A DNA stretch of 37,092 nt from Planctomycetota bacterium (lineage in GTDB: Bacteria > Planctomycetota > Planctomycetia > Gemmatales > Gemmataceae), in assembly GCA_016872595.1 (NCBI GenBank), contig VGZJ01000021.1, positions 1 to 37,092 on the forward strand, given 5' to 3'. Below are positions 9,944 through 19,324 of the stretch, one piece after another. The notes under the pieces are model-generated. The model saw nothing but the letters and a program-made list of their open reading frames with translations, had not been told where the DNA came from and did not search any database. The position numbers and the translations under genes were made by a program. Numbering within the stretch: the stretch's first letter is position 1; the number at the start of each line of letters is the position of its first letter.

Positions 9944-10798
9944 ATGAACGCCGATCGGCCGGTGGACAACGCCCCGTACCTCACTCACGTTCACGGTGGC
10001 CTGACCGTGGAGGGCTGGTCGCGCGCCGCGGTCCAGAGCTACTGGCGCGTGCCCGAACTCAAGGTGGGGTTCGACCTTGGCGCACAGCCGTGGGACTTCA
10101 TGGGCACGCCGAACTGGTTCGTCTCGCACGCGCACCTCGACCACATCGCCGCGCTGCCGGTGTACGTCGCGCGCCGCCGCATGATGAAGATGGAACCGCC
10201 CGTCGTGTACGTGCCGACCGAGAGCCTCGAAGACGTGAAGAAACTGCTCCTCATCATGCAGCGCCTCGACCGCGGGCGGCAACACGCCGACCTGCGCCCG
10301 GTCTCCCCCGGCGACGAGATCGAGCTGTCGCGTGAGCACGTCGTTTCGGTGTTCAACACGGTCCACACGATCCCGAGCCGCGGGTTCGTGGTATGGGAGC
10401 GCCGCAACAAGCTGAAGGACGAGTTCGTCGGGTTGCCGGGCGACAAACTTCGCGACCTGAAGTTGAGCGGCACCGCGATCACCCGCGAGGTGCGCATCCC
10501 GCTGGTGGCGTACAGTGGCGACACATCGCCCGCGGGCCTCGATGCCTGCCCCGCGTGCTTCGACGCGAAGGTGCTGATTACCGAGATGAGTTTCATCCGC
10601 GCCGCGCACCGGCGCGACAAGATCCACAAGTACGGCCACATGCACATGGACGACTTCATCGAGCGCGCCGCGCGGTTCCAGAACGAGCTGATCGTGGCGG
10701 CCCACTACAGCACGCGGTACCACCCGAACGAGGTCCGCAAGCTGGTCGACGCGAAGCTCCCGGCCGAACTGAAGGCGAAGCTGAAAGTGTGGATTTGA
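9944..10798 (+). CDS. MBL-fold metallohydrolase (RNase Z-like)
   Basis: SHAHLDHIAALPVY motif, VFNTVHTIPSRGFVVWE, YSGDTSP, final AAHYSTRYHP. Start at MNADRPVDN. Confidence 0.85.
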   Translation: MNADRPVDNAPYLTHVHGGLTVEGWSRAAVQSYWRVPELKVGFDLGAQPWDFMGTPNWFVSHAHLDHIAALPVYVARRRMMKMEPPVVYVPTESLEDVKKLLLIMQRLDRGRQHADLRPVSPGDEIELSREHVVSVFNTVHTIPSRGFVVWERRNKLKDEFVGLPGDKLRDLKLSGTAITREVRIPLVAYSGDTSPAGLDACPACFDAKVLITEMSFIRAAHRRDKIHKYGHMHMDDFIERAARFQNELIVAAHYSTRYHPNEVRKLVDAKLPAELKAKLKVWI

Positions 10799-10814
10799 GG
10801 CGCGCTCTGTAGGC

Positions 10815-10872
10815 GGCCTCAGCGAGGCCGGAGCTACACGGCGCACTGAGCGCCGGCCTGACTGAGGCCGGC
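10815..10872. repeat. Pair of short GC hairpins (GGCCTC/GAGGCC and GCCGGCCT-N5-AGGCCGGC)
   Basis: 10815-10820/10824-10829 and 10852-10859/10865-10872; the same 8-bp stem with 5-nt loop recurs at 25541-25561. Confidence 0.7.
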
Positions 10873-10900
10873 AAGAGAACATCCAACCCGGAGATTCTCG

Positions 10901-11389
10901 ATGTTCACCGCGATTACACTTTCCTTGTGCACGGTTGCCGCCGGCGACAAGGTCGGCGGGTGGCCGGAGCTGTTCCCAGAACTGCAGAACTTCGAGCGCA
11001 AGGTCGCCGCGCCCGTCGTGGCGAAGGGCGAGAAGCCCGCGGCGTACTCGCAGGCCACCACCTACGAATGGCTCGGCGGGCGCTTCGAGGTGCTGACGGT
11101 CACCATCGCGCACGACCCGGCGTTCAAAGTGAAGTACACCGCCGAGGCGATGAAGAAGGCGAAGTACGAGAAGTTGGAGGTGAGCAAGCGCACCGCCTAC
11201 CAGTGGGACCGCATGAAGTCCGAGATGCTCGACACGGTCAACAAGCGACTCGTGGTGATCTTGGCCGATGACAAGGTGCTGATCGTCGAACAGCGCGGCG
11301 CCGGCCTCGAACTCGACGAAGTCGCGAAGAAGCTCGACTTCGAGAAGGTCGCGAAGGCGCTGGAGGGCGCGCCCCCGGCCGCGAAGTAG
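10901..11389 (+). CDS. Hypothetical protein, 162 aa
   Basis: Complete ORF with N-terminal hydrophobic start and charged C-terminal half; minus-strand alternatives look like shadow ORFs. Confidence 0.6.
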   Translation: MFTAITLSLCTVAAGDKVGGWPELFPELQNFERKVAAPVVAKGEKPAAYSQATTYEWLGGRFEVLTVTIAHDPAFKVKYTAEAMKKAKYEKLEVSKRTAYQWDRMKSEMLDTVNKRLVVILADDKVLIVEQRGAGLELDEVAKKLDFEKVAKALEGAPPAAK

Positions 11390-11390
11390 C

Positions 11391-12494
11391 TCAGCACACG
11401 TCAACCGCAGGCGCGCCGAACTCCGCTAGCTTCGGGGTGCAGCCCAACCCCGGCGCGAGCGGGGCCGCGAGCCGCCCGTTCTTCCGGTGCGGCGCGCCGT
11501 CCGCAACCGAGCGCGTGACGTAACTGTTGAAGTCCGTCGAGCTGAACAGGAACTCGGTGGGCGTGCTGTGCGCGATGTGCGCGATGGCGGCGGTGACGAT
11601 GTCGCCGCCCCAACTGTCTTCGAGCGTCATGCCGATGCCGAGCGAGACGCACAGGTCGCGCAGTTGCTTCGTTCGCGTCAGGCCGCCGAGTTTACTGATC
11701 TTGAGGTTCACGACATCGGCCGCGCCGTCGGCGTGGGCGCGCATCAACATGTCGATTCCGTCGATCACTTCGTCCAGCACGAACGGCTGATCGATCTGCC
11801 GGCGAACGGCGCGGCACTCTTCGTACGTGTAACACGGCTGTTCGATGTACACGTCAACGTCGCGCACGGCCTTCGACACGCGAATCGCCTCGTGCTGGAG
11901 CCAGCCGGTGTTGGCGTCGGCAACGAGCCGGTCGCCGGGTTGCAGCACCGCGGCCACCGCCTTGATGCGGGCGATGTCGGTGTCCGGGTCGCCCCCGACC
12001 TTGAGCTGGAACCGCCGGTAGCCCTCCGCGCGGTAGCCGGCGACGTTCGCGGCCATCGCGTCGGGCGCTTCTTGCGAGATCGCCCGGTACAGGTGGAAGT
12101 CGTCGCCGTAGCGCCCGCCGAGCAGTGCGCACACGGGCATATTGGCTTGCTTTCCCAGAATGTCCCAACACGCGACATCGACCGCGGACTTAACGTAAGG
12201 GTGCCCTTTCAGCGCCGCATCCATCGTGCGGTTGAGCCGGCCCAGTTGTGTCGGGTCTTCGCCGATCAGCTTCGGGGCGAGCTCCTTCAGCCCCGCGCGC
12301 ACGCCGGCAGCGTAAGCGGGCAGGTACGCCGGACCCAGCGGGCACACCTCGCCGTAGCCGGTAATGCCGGCGTCCGTTTCTACAGCGACGACCGTGCTAT
12401 CGAACACCAACACCGACTTCCCGCCGGACCACTTGTAACTGCCCTCGTGCAGGGGCAAATCCACTTGCCACGCGGCGATTCGCTTGATGCGCAT
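11391..12494 (-). CDS. Mandelate racemase/muconate lactonizing enzyme family (enolase superfamily); possibly hydroxyproline dehydratase/epimerase-like
   Basis: [51 protein letters not shown] metal/acid-base motifs. Confidence 0.85.
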   Translation of the reverse strand: MRIKRIAAWQVDLPLHEGSYKWSGGKSVLVFDSTVVAVETDAGITGYGEVCPLGPAYLPAYAAGVRAGLKELAPKLIGEDPTQLGRLNRTMDAALKGHPYVKSAVDVACWDILGKQANMPVCALLGGRYGDDFHLYRAISQEAPDAMAANVAGYRAEGYRRFQLKVGGDPDTDIARIKAVAAVLQPGDRLVADANTGWLQHEAIRVSKAVRDVDVYIEQPCYTYEECRAVRRQIDQPFVLDEVIDGIDMLMRAHADGAADVVNLKISKLGGLTRTKQLRDLCVSLGIGMTLEDSWGGDIVTAAIAHIAHSTPTEFLFSSTDFNSYVTRSVADGAPHRKNGRLAAPLAPGLGCTPKLAEFGAPAVDVC

Positions 12495-12505
12495 TGATCA
12501 CTTTC

Positions 12506-13951
12506 TCAACGAATCAGTTCGTGAATAACGTGCCCGTGAACGTCGGTCAGCCGGCGGTCGATCCCGTTGTGCCGCACGCTCAGCTTTGTATGGTCGATCC
12601 CCAGCAAGTGGAGGATCGTGGCGTGAATGTCGTAAACTTCGGTCGGGTTCTTGCGGTCGGTGGGCTTGTACCCGAAGTCGTCGCTGGGGCCGTATGAGAT
12701 ACCGCCCTTGATGCCGCCCCCGGCCAGCCAGTTCGTGAAGCAGTACGGGTTGTGGTCGCGGCCCTTGCCGCCCTGCGAGGACGGCATCCGCCCGAACTCC
12801 GTCGTCCACAAGATGATCGTATCTTCGAGGAGGCCGAGGCGCTTCAGGTCCGCGATCAGCGCCGCCGCGCCGCGGGCCATGCCGTACGCCAGCGGGCCGT
12901 GGTCGCGCTTCACGTCCTCGTGGCTGTCCCAGTTGCGCCGCGGGAAACCGTTGTCGTTGCCGCTCCAGATTTGCACGAACCGCACGCCGCGCTCCAGCAG
13001 CCGCCGCGCCACGAGGCACTTGCGGCCGAAGTAGTCCGTCTCTTCGACCGGGTTGATCTCCTTGTCGAACGTGCCCTTGCCGTGATCGAGGCCGTACAGC
13101 TTGAGCGTGGCCTTCGTCTCCTTCGAGATGTCGAGCGCCTCCGGCGCGGCGAGTTGCATCTTCGCGGCCAACTCGTAGCTCTTGATGCGCGCGTCGAGCC
13201 TCTCGTCGCCGGGCCGCGCGGTCGCGTGGTCGCGATTGAGCTGCGAGAGCAGGTCGATCCCGGCCTTGTCACTGTCGCGCGTCACGAACTTCGCCCGCTC
13301 GTCGGGGAACAGGTCTTCGATGGGGTTCTTCGTGCCGGGGTAGATTGCCGCCCCCTGATGCTGTGCGGGCAGGAACGCGCTGTCCCAGTTCTTCGTGCCG
13401 TTCGAGGCGAGTCCGCGGTGGTCGGGCAGCACCACGAACGTGGGCAGGTTCTGGTTCATGCTGCCGAGGCCGTAGCTCGCCCAACAGCCCATGCCGGGGA
13501 AGCCGGGCCGGTTGAAGCCCGTTGTTTGCAGCAACGTCCCCTGCGAGTGAACGCCGGTCTTGCCGACGACGTTGTGAACGAACGCCATCTCGTCGACGAC
13601 GTCACCCAGCGGGGCAACGACCTCACTCAGTTGCTTGCCGCTCTTGCCATACGGCTTGAAGTCCCAGACCGGCTTGAGCCAAGGGCCGAGGCCGTTCTGG
13701 AACGCCTCGACGTGTTCGCCGAAGTTCGACGGCTGCCCGTGCCGCTTCACCAGCTCCGGTTTGAAGTCGAACAGGTCGACGTGCGACGCCGCGCCCGCCA
13801 TGAACAGTTGCACGACGCGCTTGGCCTTCGGCTTGTGATGGAGCTTGCTATCGGCGCGCGCGTCCGCGTCGAGCATCGCCGCCAGCGCGACGCCGCCGAA
13901 CCCGTTGGCCGCGTGGAAGAGGAAGTCTCGCCGGTTCATCATTGCTCCCAT
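12506..13951 (-). CDS. DUF1501 domain-containing protein
   Basis: RRDFLFHAANGFGGVALAAML Tat-like start; KPKAKRVVQLFMAGAASHVDLFDFKPEL; HNPYCFTNWLAGGGIKGG; YDIHATILHLLGIDHTKL. Confidence 0.93.
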   Translation of the reverse strand: MGAMMNRRDFLFHAANGFGGVALAAMLDADARADSKLHHKPKAKRVVQLFMAGAASHVDLFDFKPELVKRHGQPSNFGEHVEAFQNGLGPWLKPVWDFKPYGKSGKQLSEVVAPLGDVVDEMAFVHNVVGKTGVHSQGTLLQTTGFNRPGFPGMGCWASYGLGSMNQNLPTFVVLPDHRGLASNGTKNWDSAFLPAQHQGAAIYPGTKNPIEDLFPDERAKFVTRDSDKAGIDLLSQLNRDHATARPGDERLDARIKSYELAAKMQLAAPEALDISKETKATLKLYGLDHGKGTFDKEINPVEETDYFGRKCLVARRLLERGVRFVQIWSGNDNGFPRRNWDSHEDVKRDHGPLAYGMARGAAALIADLKRLGLLEDTIILWTTEFGRMPSSQGGKGRDHNPYCFTNWLAGGGIKGGISYGPSDDFGYKPTDRKNPTEVYDIHATILHLLGIDHTKLSVRHNGIDRRLTDVHGHVIHELIR

Positions 13952-13954
13952 GCG

Positions 13955-16948
13955 TCAGTCCACGAACACGAACTCGTTGAGGTTCAGGATCACGCGGCAG
14001 GTGTTGGCGAGGCCGTGTTGTTTCGCATACGCGAGCAGCGCGTCGCGCTCCTTCGCGGTCGGGTCGCGGCCCAGCGCGAGACGTACCGCGGTCGTGATGC
14101 GCTCGACATCGGTGGTGCCCAACTTCTCGACGCGGGCCGCGAAGTGCTTCGCCATTGCGAGCGCGAGCTGGTTGTTGAGCAGCGCGAGCGCCTGCTGCGG
14201 GGTCAGCGTCTGGTTCCGCTTCTCGACCGCGAGCGACGGGTCGGCGCAGTCCAGCGCGGCCATGAACGGCTGTTGCTTGGAGCGGACAACGAAGCGGTAG
14301 ATGGCGCGTCTGTGGGCCTTCGCGTCTTCGGGGTCGTGAAGGTGGTACTGGTAGTGCGGCGAGTGCTCCGGCTTCTCGACGACGAAGTCGCGGAAGCTTG
14401 GGCCACCGGGCGTGAGGTCGAGCTTGCCAGCGACCGCGAGGATGCTGTCGCGCACCGCTTCCGCTTCGAGCTTCCGCCGGTTCTGCCGCCACAGATAGTG
14501 GTTGTTGGCGTCGATCTTCGCCCCGGCCTCGTTTGATAGAGACGATTGCTTGTAGGTCGCGCTTGTCACGATCAGCATGTGGAGCTTCTTCAACGATTGA
14601 TGATCACGCAATTCGCTCGCCAAGTAGTCGAGCAATTCCGGGTGGGTCGGCAGTTGGCCCATCTTGCCAAAGTCGTTTGGCGTATCAACGAGGCCGCGAC
14701 CGAAGTGATACTGCCACACGCGGTTCGCCATCACGCGATATGTGAGCGGGTTGTTGACATCGGTGATCCATTTCGACAGCGCCGCGCGGCGCTCGCCCTC
14801 GGTGTGGCTCGTCGGCAGGTTGAAGTTGCCGTTAATGCCGGGAATGGCCGGGACCGCGCCGGGCGCGACCTGCTTGCCGGGTTTAGTCACGTCGCCGCGC
14901 GCCAGCAGGTGAATCGGGCGCGGTTTGCCGCTCGCGCCGGTGCCGACGAAGTTCCCGCCCCCGGTGTGAACGGTGCCGATGTACGCGGTGCGGCGCGAGC
15001 CCGAGAGCTTCGCAAGCTCCGCATCGGCCGCAGCGACTTCGGCGCGGTGCGCGGCGATGTCCGCCACGCCATTCTCGCCAAGTGCTTTTTTCAGCAGCGA
15101 ATCGCGCCGTTCGGTCAGCTTCGCGAGTTCGGCCGCTGGCAGCTTCGGGCCGGGGGCGGCGAGGCCGTCGGTCAGGTTCGACTTGCGCCACCGCGGACCG
15201 GCTTCGATGCTATCCAGCGCGGTCACCGGTGCCTTGAGCGCGCGGTTTTTGCCGTCCGCGTCGAGCGCTTCGAGTTCGGCCAGCGCGAGCATGTAATCGT
15301 TCTGGCGCGGGGCGAGTTTCGTCGCGGTCACGCGGATGTAGCGGCCGGCTTTGCCGTCGGCCTTCGCGGTGTAAGGGGCCATGCCGGACGGCGGGAAGTC
15401 CTTCGCGGTCTCGTCGGCGAGTATTACACTCGTCTTGAATGTGGGATCGTCGCTCACCTCGACCTTGAACCGCACTGGGAAGCCGAAACCAGCGCCGATG
15501 TTGTTGAAGTCGTCGTGACACGGCTTCAATATCACGCGCTCCAATTTGACACATTCGTTGAGATCGACCTGAACCCACTTGTTGACATTTTGTTGAGGCG
15601 ACAGTTGAGAGTGGTAGCCGAACTCGGCCGGCTTCGGTGCGCTCGCGGGCTTGGTCGCGTCCGCGAGTTGCTTATCAATATCGACCAGCACCGCGCCTGC
15701 CTTCTGCCGCGCTTCGCCTTCGAGCGTAGCGAGTTTCGCGGTCGCGGTCTTCTTCTGGGCTTCCAGTTCCGCGCGGCGGGTCGCGACCTTCGGGTCGGTG
15801 TCGTAGCTCCGGTCGGCGCGGTCGATAGCCGCGAACACCGCTTGCAGCCGGTAGTAGTCCTCTTGCGCGATCGGGTCGAACTTGTGGTTGTGGCACTGCG
15901 CGCAGTGGACCGTCAGGCCCATGAAAGTGCCCATCGTGTTGGAAACGAAGTCGTCGCGGTCGAGGTGGCGCGCGACCTTGCCGTCGATCTTCGTTTCGGG
16001 CACTTCGACGTGGCCGATGAAGTCCCACGGGCCGGCGGCGAGGAACCCCAGCGCCTCGATGCCGTCCACGGTGCCGGGGAACAGCACATCGCCGGCGAGT
16101 TGCTCCTGCACGAACCGTGCGTACGGCTTGTCGGCGTTCAGCGCGCGGATGACGTAGTCGCGGTAGGGCCAAGCGTTTGGGCGCGGCTGGTCCTTGTCGT
16201 AGCCGTGTGTTTCACCGAAGTGGACCACGTCTAGCCAGTGCCGCGCCCAGCGCTCGCCGTAGTGTGGGCTGGCGAGCAGCTTGTCCACCAGCTTTTCGTA
16301 GGCGTCCGCGGCGTTGTCGTTCACGAACGCTTCGACCTCGTCCGGCGTCGGCGGCAGGCCGATCAGGTCGTAGTATAGCCGCCGAACCAGCGTGCGGCGG
16401 TCCGCCTCCTGTGAGAGTGACAGTGCCTTGTCACTGAGCTTGGCTCGGATGAAGGCGTCGATGGGGTGCGCGCTCACCTGCGGCTCGCGGCGAACGGGGA
16501 CTGCTGGTTTCTTCAGCGGCTTGAAGCTCCACCAGTCGGCCGGATCGGTCTTCACCGCGTCGTTCGGCCCCTTCGCGCCCTCGTCGATCCACTTGCGCAG
16601 CGTGGCGACTTCCGCGGCCGTGAGGCGCGGGCCTTTGGGCGGCATCCGCACGTCGGGATCGTCGGACATGATGTGCTTGATGAGCGAGCTGTCGGCGCTC
16701 TTGCCGGGCGCGATCACCGCGCCGCCGTCGCCACCGGCCAGCGCGTCGGCGCGGCGGTCGAGGCGCAGGCCGCTCTTCTGCTTGTCCGGCCCGTGGCACG
16801 ACGCGCAGTGCTTTGCAAAGATCGGTTTCACGTCGCGGTCGAAGTCCACCGCCTTCGGCTCGGCGGTACTGGCGAGCGGGGGGCGTAAGTCCCCTGTGGT
16901 GACGAGCAGAACGCAGAGGGCGAGATGCGGCGGAACGCGGAACAGCAT
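13955..16948 (-). CDS. PSCyt1 (c-type haem) / DUF1549 / DUF1553 domain protein
   Basis: VKPIFAKHCASCHGPDKQKSGLRLD, CAQCHNHKFDPIAQEDYY, discoidin-like insert, C-terminal LTPQQALALLNN; start set at MLFRVPPHLA after the palindrome. Confidence 0.93.
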   Translation of the reverse strand: MLFRVPPHLALCVLLVTTGDLRPPLASTAEPKAVDFDRDVKPIFAKHCASCHGPDKQKSGLRLDRRADALAGGDGGAVIAPGKSADSSLIKHIMSDDPDVRMPPKGPRLTAAEVATLRKWIDEGAKGPNDAVKTDPADWWSFKPLKKPAVPVRREPQVSAHPIDAFIRAKLSDKALSLSQEADRRTLVRRLYYDLIGLPPTPDEVEAFVNDNAADAYEKLVDKLLASPHYGERWARHWLDVVHFGETHGYDKDQPRPNAWPYRDYVIRALNADKPYARFVQEQLAGDVLFPGTVDGIEALGFLAAGPWDFIGHVEVPETKIDGKVARHLDRDDFVSNTMGTFMGLTVHCAQCHNHKFDPIAQEDYYRLQAVFAAIDRADRSYDTDPKVATRRAELEAQKKTATAKLATLEGEARQKAGAVLVDIDKQLADATKPASAPKPAEFGYHSQLSPQQNVNKWVQVDLNECVKLERVILKPCHDDFNNIGAGFGFPVRFKVEVSDDPTFKTSVILADETAKDFPPSGMAPYTAKADGKAGRYIRVTATKLAPRQNDYMLALAELEALDADGKNRALKAPVTALDSIEAGPRWRKSNLTDGLAAPGPKLPAAELAKLTERRDSLLKKALGENGVADIAAHRAEVAAADAELAKLSGSRRTAYIGTVHTGGGNFVGTGASGKPRPIHLLARGDVTKPGKQVAPGAVPAIPGINGNFNLPTSHTEGERRAALSKWITDVNNPLTYRVMANRVWQYHFGRGLVDTPNDFGKMGQLPTHPELLDYLASELRDHQSLKKLHMLIVTSATYKQSSLSNEAGAKIDANNHYLWRQNRRKLEAEAVRDSILAVAGKLDLTPGGPSFRDFVVEKPEHSPHYQYHLHDPEDAKAHRRAIYRFVVRSKQQPFMAALDCADPSLAVEKRNQTLTPQQALALLNNQLALAMAKHFAARVEKLGTTDVERITTAVRLALGRDPTAKERDALLAYAKQHGLANTCRVILNLNEFVFVD

Positions 16949-16993
16949 CAGCGGTACTCCGGCGGATGTCATCCAGTGTACCCGAACGAAAGC

Positions 16994-17060
16994 AGTAGGC
17001 ACACTCCGTGTGCCGTCGCAGTCCGCGCGGTACAGCGACGGCACACGGAGTGTGCCTACT
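16994..17060. repeat. 26-bp perfect inverted repeat, each arm with its own dyad
   Basis: AGTAGGCACACTCCGTGTGCCGTCGC (16994-17019) / reverse complement (17035-17060); each arm contains GGCACAC-TCC-GTGTGCC. Confidence 0.9.
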
Positions 17061-17062
17061 AC

Positions 17063-17905
17063 TTACAGCCCAAGAAGCGCGCCGGTGTCGCGCGCAATCA
17101 GCGCTTCGATCTTGGCTTCGTTCAGGCGGGGCAGGGCGGTGCCTTCAAGCATGGTGTTGAGGCTGCGCAGGCCGTCGAGCGTGGCGTTCACCGTCGTGAA
17201 CGGGTAGTCGGTGCCGAACAGCACCTTGTCCCAGACGCCGTATTCCTGCACCAGCATCAGGCTGTGGTAGAACTGGAACGGCCGGTAGTGCAGCGCGCTG
17301 ATGTCCGCGAACACGTTCGAGTGCTTGCGGATCGTGACGACGCACTCGCCCTCATACGGGTGGCCGAGGTGCGCCATGATGATCTTCACATCGGGGTGGC
17401 GGATCGCGACCGCGTCGAGGTGCCGCGGGAGCGTGCATTCGAGCGGCGCTTGGCTCACGAACGTCGTGCCCGTGTGCAGCAGTACCGGGAGCGCGTGCCT
17501 CGCCGCGTACTTCCACAGTGGTTCGAGAATCTCGTCGTCTGGGCGGAACCCGGCGTACATTGGCAGCAGCTTGATCCCGCGAAGGCCCAGCACTTCGTGC
17601 CCGTCGCGCAGTTCCCGTTCCCAACCGGGTTGCGTCGGATCGACGGACAAGAAGCCGATGAGCGTGTCCGGGTGCGCGCTCACATACTGCGCGATGCGGG
17701 CGTCATCGACCCACACGCCGGAGCGCCGCGCCTTGCCGCCGAAGACCACCGTGCGCACCGGGAGGCGGCACGCGGCCACGTAGTCTTCGTAGCGCACGGT
17801 CAGGTCGAACTCGGTGCCGCCCTTCGCGCGCTTCGCCTGCTCGCGAAAGTCCGCGGTGAAGTCCGTGGGGTACTCCCAGAAGTGGCTGTGAACGTCGATT
17901 ACCAT
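17063..17905 (-). CDS. Amidohydrolase family protein (metal-dependent TIM barrel)
   Basis: MVIDVHSHFWEYP start, GIKLLPMYAGF, IIMAHLGHPYEGE, VLFGTDYPFTT. Confidence 0.88.
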   Translation of the reverse strand: MVIDVHSHFWEYPTDFTADFREQAKRAKGGTEFDLTVRYEDYVAACRLPVRTVVFGGKARRSGVWVDDARIAQYVSAHPDTLIGFLSVDPTQPGWERELRDGHEVLGLRGIKLLPMYAGFRPDDEILEPLWKYAARHALPVLLHTGTTFVSQAPLECTLPRHLDAVAIRHPDVKIIMAHLGHPYEGECVVTIRKHSNVFADISALHYRPFQFYHSLMLVQEYGVWDKVLFGTDYPFTTVNATLDGLRSLNTMLEGTALPRLNEAKIEALIARDTGALLGL

Positions 17906-19248
17906 GTGGCGTTTTCGTCCCCCTTCGGCGCGTCGGGAAGCGGCGTCCAGCGGTACAGCCACCACATGCCGGCGTTGATGAGCAGCGCGAACACGTACAC
18001 GTCGAACAGCGGGTCCCACGCGGCGCGGCCGGTCAGCCCGCGGTCCTTCTGCCAGTCGGCGAAGACGCCCACGAAGCCCTGCGACACCAGCGCGCCGAAC
18101 ACGCCGAGGCCGTTCATGAGGGCGAACAGAGTCGCGGTGTGCTTGCCCGCTTGCGGGATCGCGCACGACCACCAGTTCGGCAGCGTCACGTGCATCGCGC
18201 AGAACGATACCCCCCACAGCGCCGCGAGCGCCAGCGCGTCGTCTTGGCGGATGCCGAGGAACAGGCACGCGGCGGCGACGAGGTAGCAGCTAACGCCGAG
18301 GACACGCCGCGCGCGCACCGGGTCCGCACACTTCGAGAGCCGGTCGGCGAGCCAGCCGCCGAACAGCATCCCGACCGCGGAGCAACCCATGATGAGTGAC
18401 GTGAGGTTGCCCGCTTCGACGTTCTCGATGCCGCGCGAGGCGTTCAGGTACTTCTGGAACCACGAGTAAAAGAAGTAGGTGTAGAACGCGCCGAACACCA
18501 TGATGCAACTGAGGACGATGATGCCGCGATTCGTGGCGACCGCGGCCCACGGCACCGGGCCGGGGTTGGTGTCATCCGTCTGCGGTTCCGCTTCGGCGCG
18601 GATGCGTTCGAGTTCCGCTGGGTTCACGCCTTTGTGCCGCGCGGGGTCATCGCGGAACCAGAACCAGAAGCCGACCGCCCACACCGCACCGAGGATGCCG
18701 TAACTGAGGAACACCCAGCGCCAGCCGGCGACTTCGATAAGGCGCGCGGTGGCGACGGGCGCGGCGACCGCGCCGACCTGCGCGAACGCCAGCATCACGC
18801 CCTGCACGCGACCGCGCTCGGCGGGTGGGAACCACTTCGCCATCACCTTCGCCGCGCCGGGGAACGCGCCGGCCTCGGCCGCGCCGAACAGGAACCGCGT
18901 TAGCACGAGCGTGAGCAACCCGGTCGCTGCCCCGGTCATCGCGGTGAAGAGCGACCACGCCATGACGATTTGCGCGAGCACCGAGCGCGGCCCCTTGCGG
19001 TCGGCCCACCATCCCACCGGCACCGCGAACAGCCCATACGCGAGCGTGAAGGACATGAGCACGAGGCTCATCTGCGAGTTCGAGAGGCCGAGTTCGTTCT
19101 GGATGGGCACGACCGCCTGCCCCATGCAAATGCGGTCGAGGTACAGAATGCCGGACAGCCCGCACAGCCACGCGGCCACGAGGAGCCGCGCGCGTGTCGG
19201 CAACAGCTCGGGGGGGGCCGGTTTGGGAGACGATGACATGGGCCGCAT
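17899..19248 (-). CDS. MFS transporter (anion:cation symporter-like)
   Basis: Multiple TM helices; ISYLDR-like YLDRICMGQAVVPIQNELGLS; PVGWWADRKGPR; GAAEAGAFPGAAKVMAKWFPPAERGR. Confidence 0.9.
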   Translation of the reverse strand: MRPMSSSPKPAPPELLPTRARLLVAAWLCGLSGILYLDRICMGQAVVPIQNELGLSNSQMSLVLMSFTLAYGLFAVPVGWWADRKGPRSVLAQIVMAWSLFTAMTGAATGLLTLVLTRFLFGAAEAGAFPGAAKVMAKWFPPAERGRVQGVMLAFAQVGAVAAPVATARLIEVAGWRWVFLSYGILGAVWAVGFWFWFRDDPARHKGVNPAELERIRAEAEPQTDDTNPGPVPWAAVATNRGIIVLSCIMVFGAFYTYFFYSWFQKYLNASRGIENVEAGNLTSLIMGCSAVGMLFGGWLADRLSKCADPVRARRVLGVSCYLVAAACLFLGIRQDDALALAALWGVSFCAMHVTLPNWWSCAIPQAGKHTATLFALMNGLGVFGALVSQGFVGVFADWQKDRGLTGRAAWDPLFDVYVFALLINAGMWWLYRWTPLPDAPKGDENATW

Positions 19249-19324
19249 TGTAGCCCGCCGTTCCGCGACGGTCCTCTGCCAATTCGCGCGCTGTGAAGAA
19301 CCGCCGCGGAGCGCGCGGGCTACT

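Noticed and set aside
9104-11404. 766-aa minus-strand ORF
   Set aside because: Only the last 213 codons (9104..9745) look like protein; the rest is antisense to the MBL-fold gene and the 162-aa ORF.
12752-16234. Long plus-strand ORFs 12752..14536 and 14546..16234
   Set aside because: Antisense shadows of DUF1501 and PSCyt1/DUF1549/DUF1553 genes; composition is Arg/Val/Gly/Leu biased.
17906-18268. N-terminal extension of the amidohydrolase ORF (17063..18268)
   Set aside because: The extension overlaps the MFS gene out of frame; the natural start is MVIDVHSHFWEYP at 17905.
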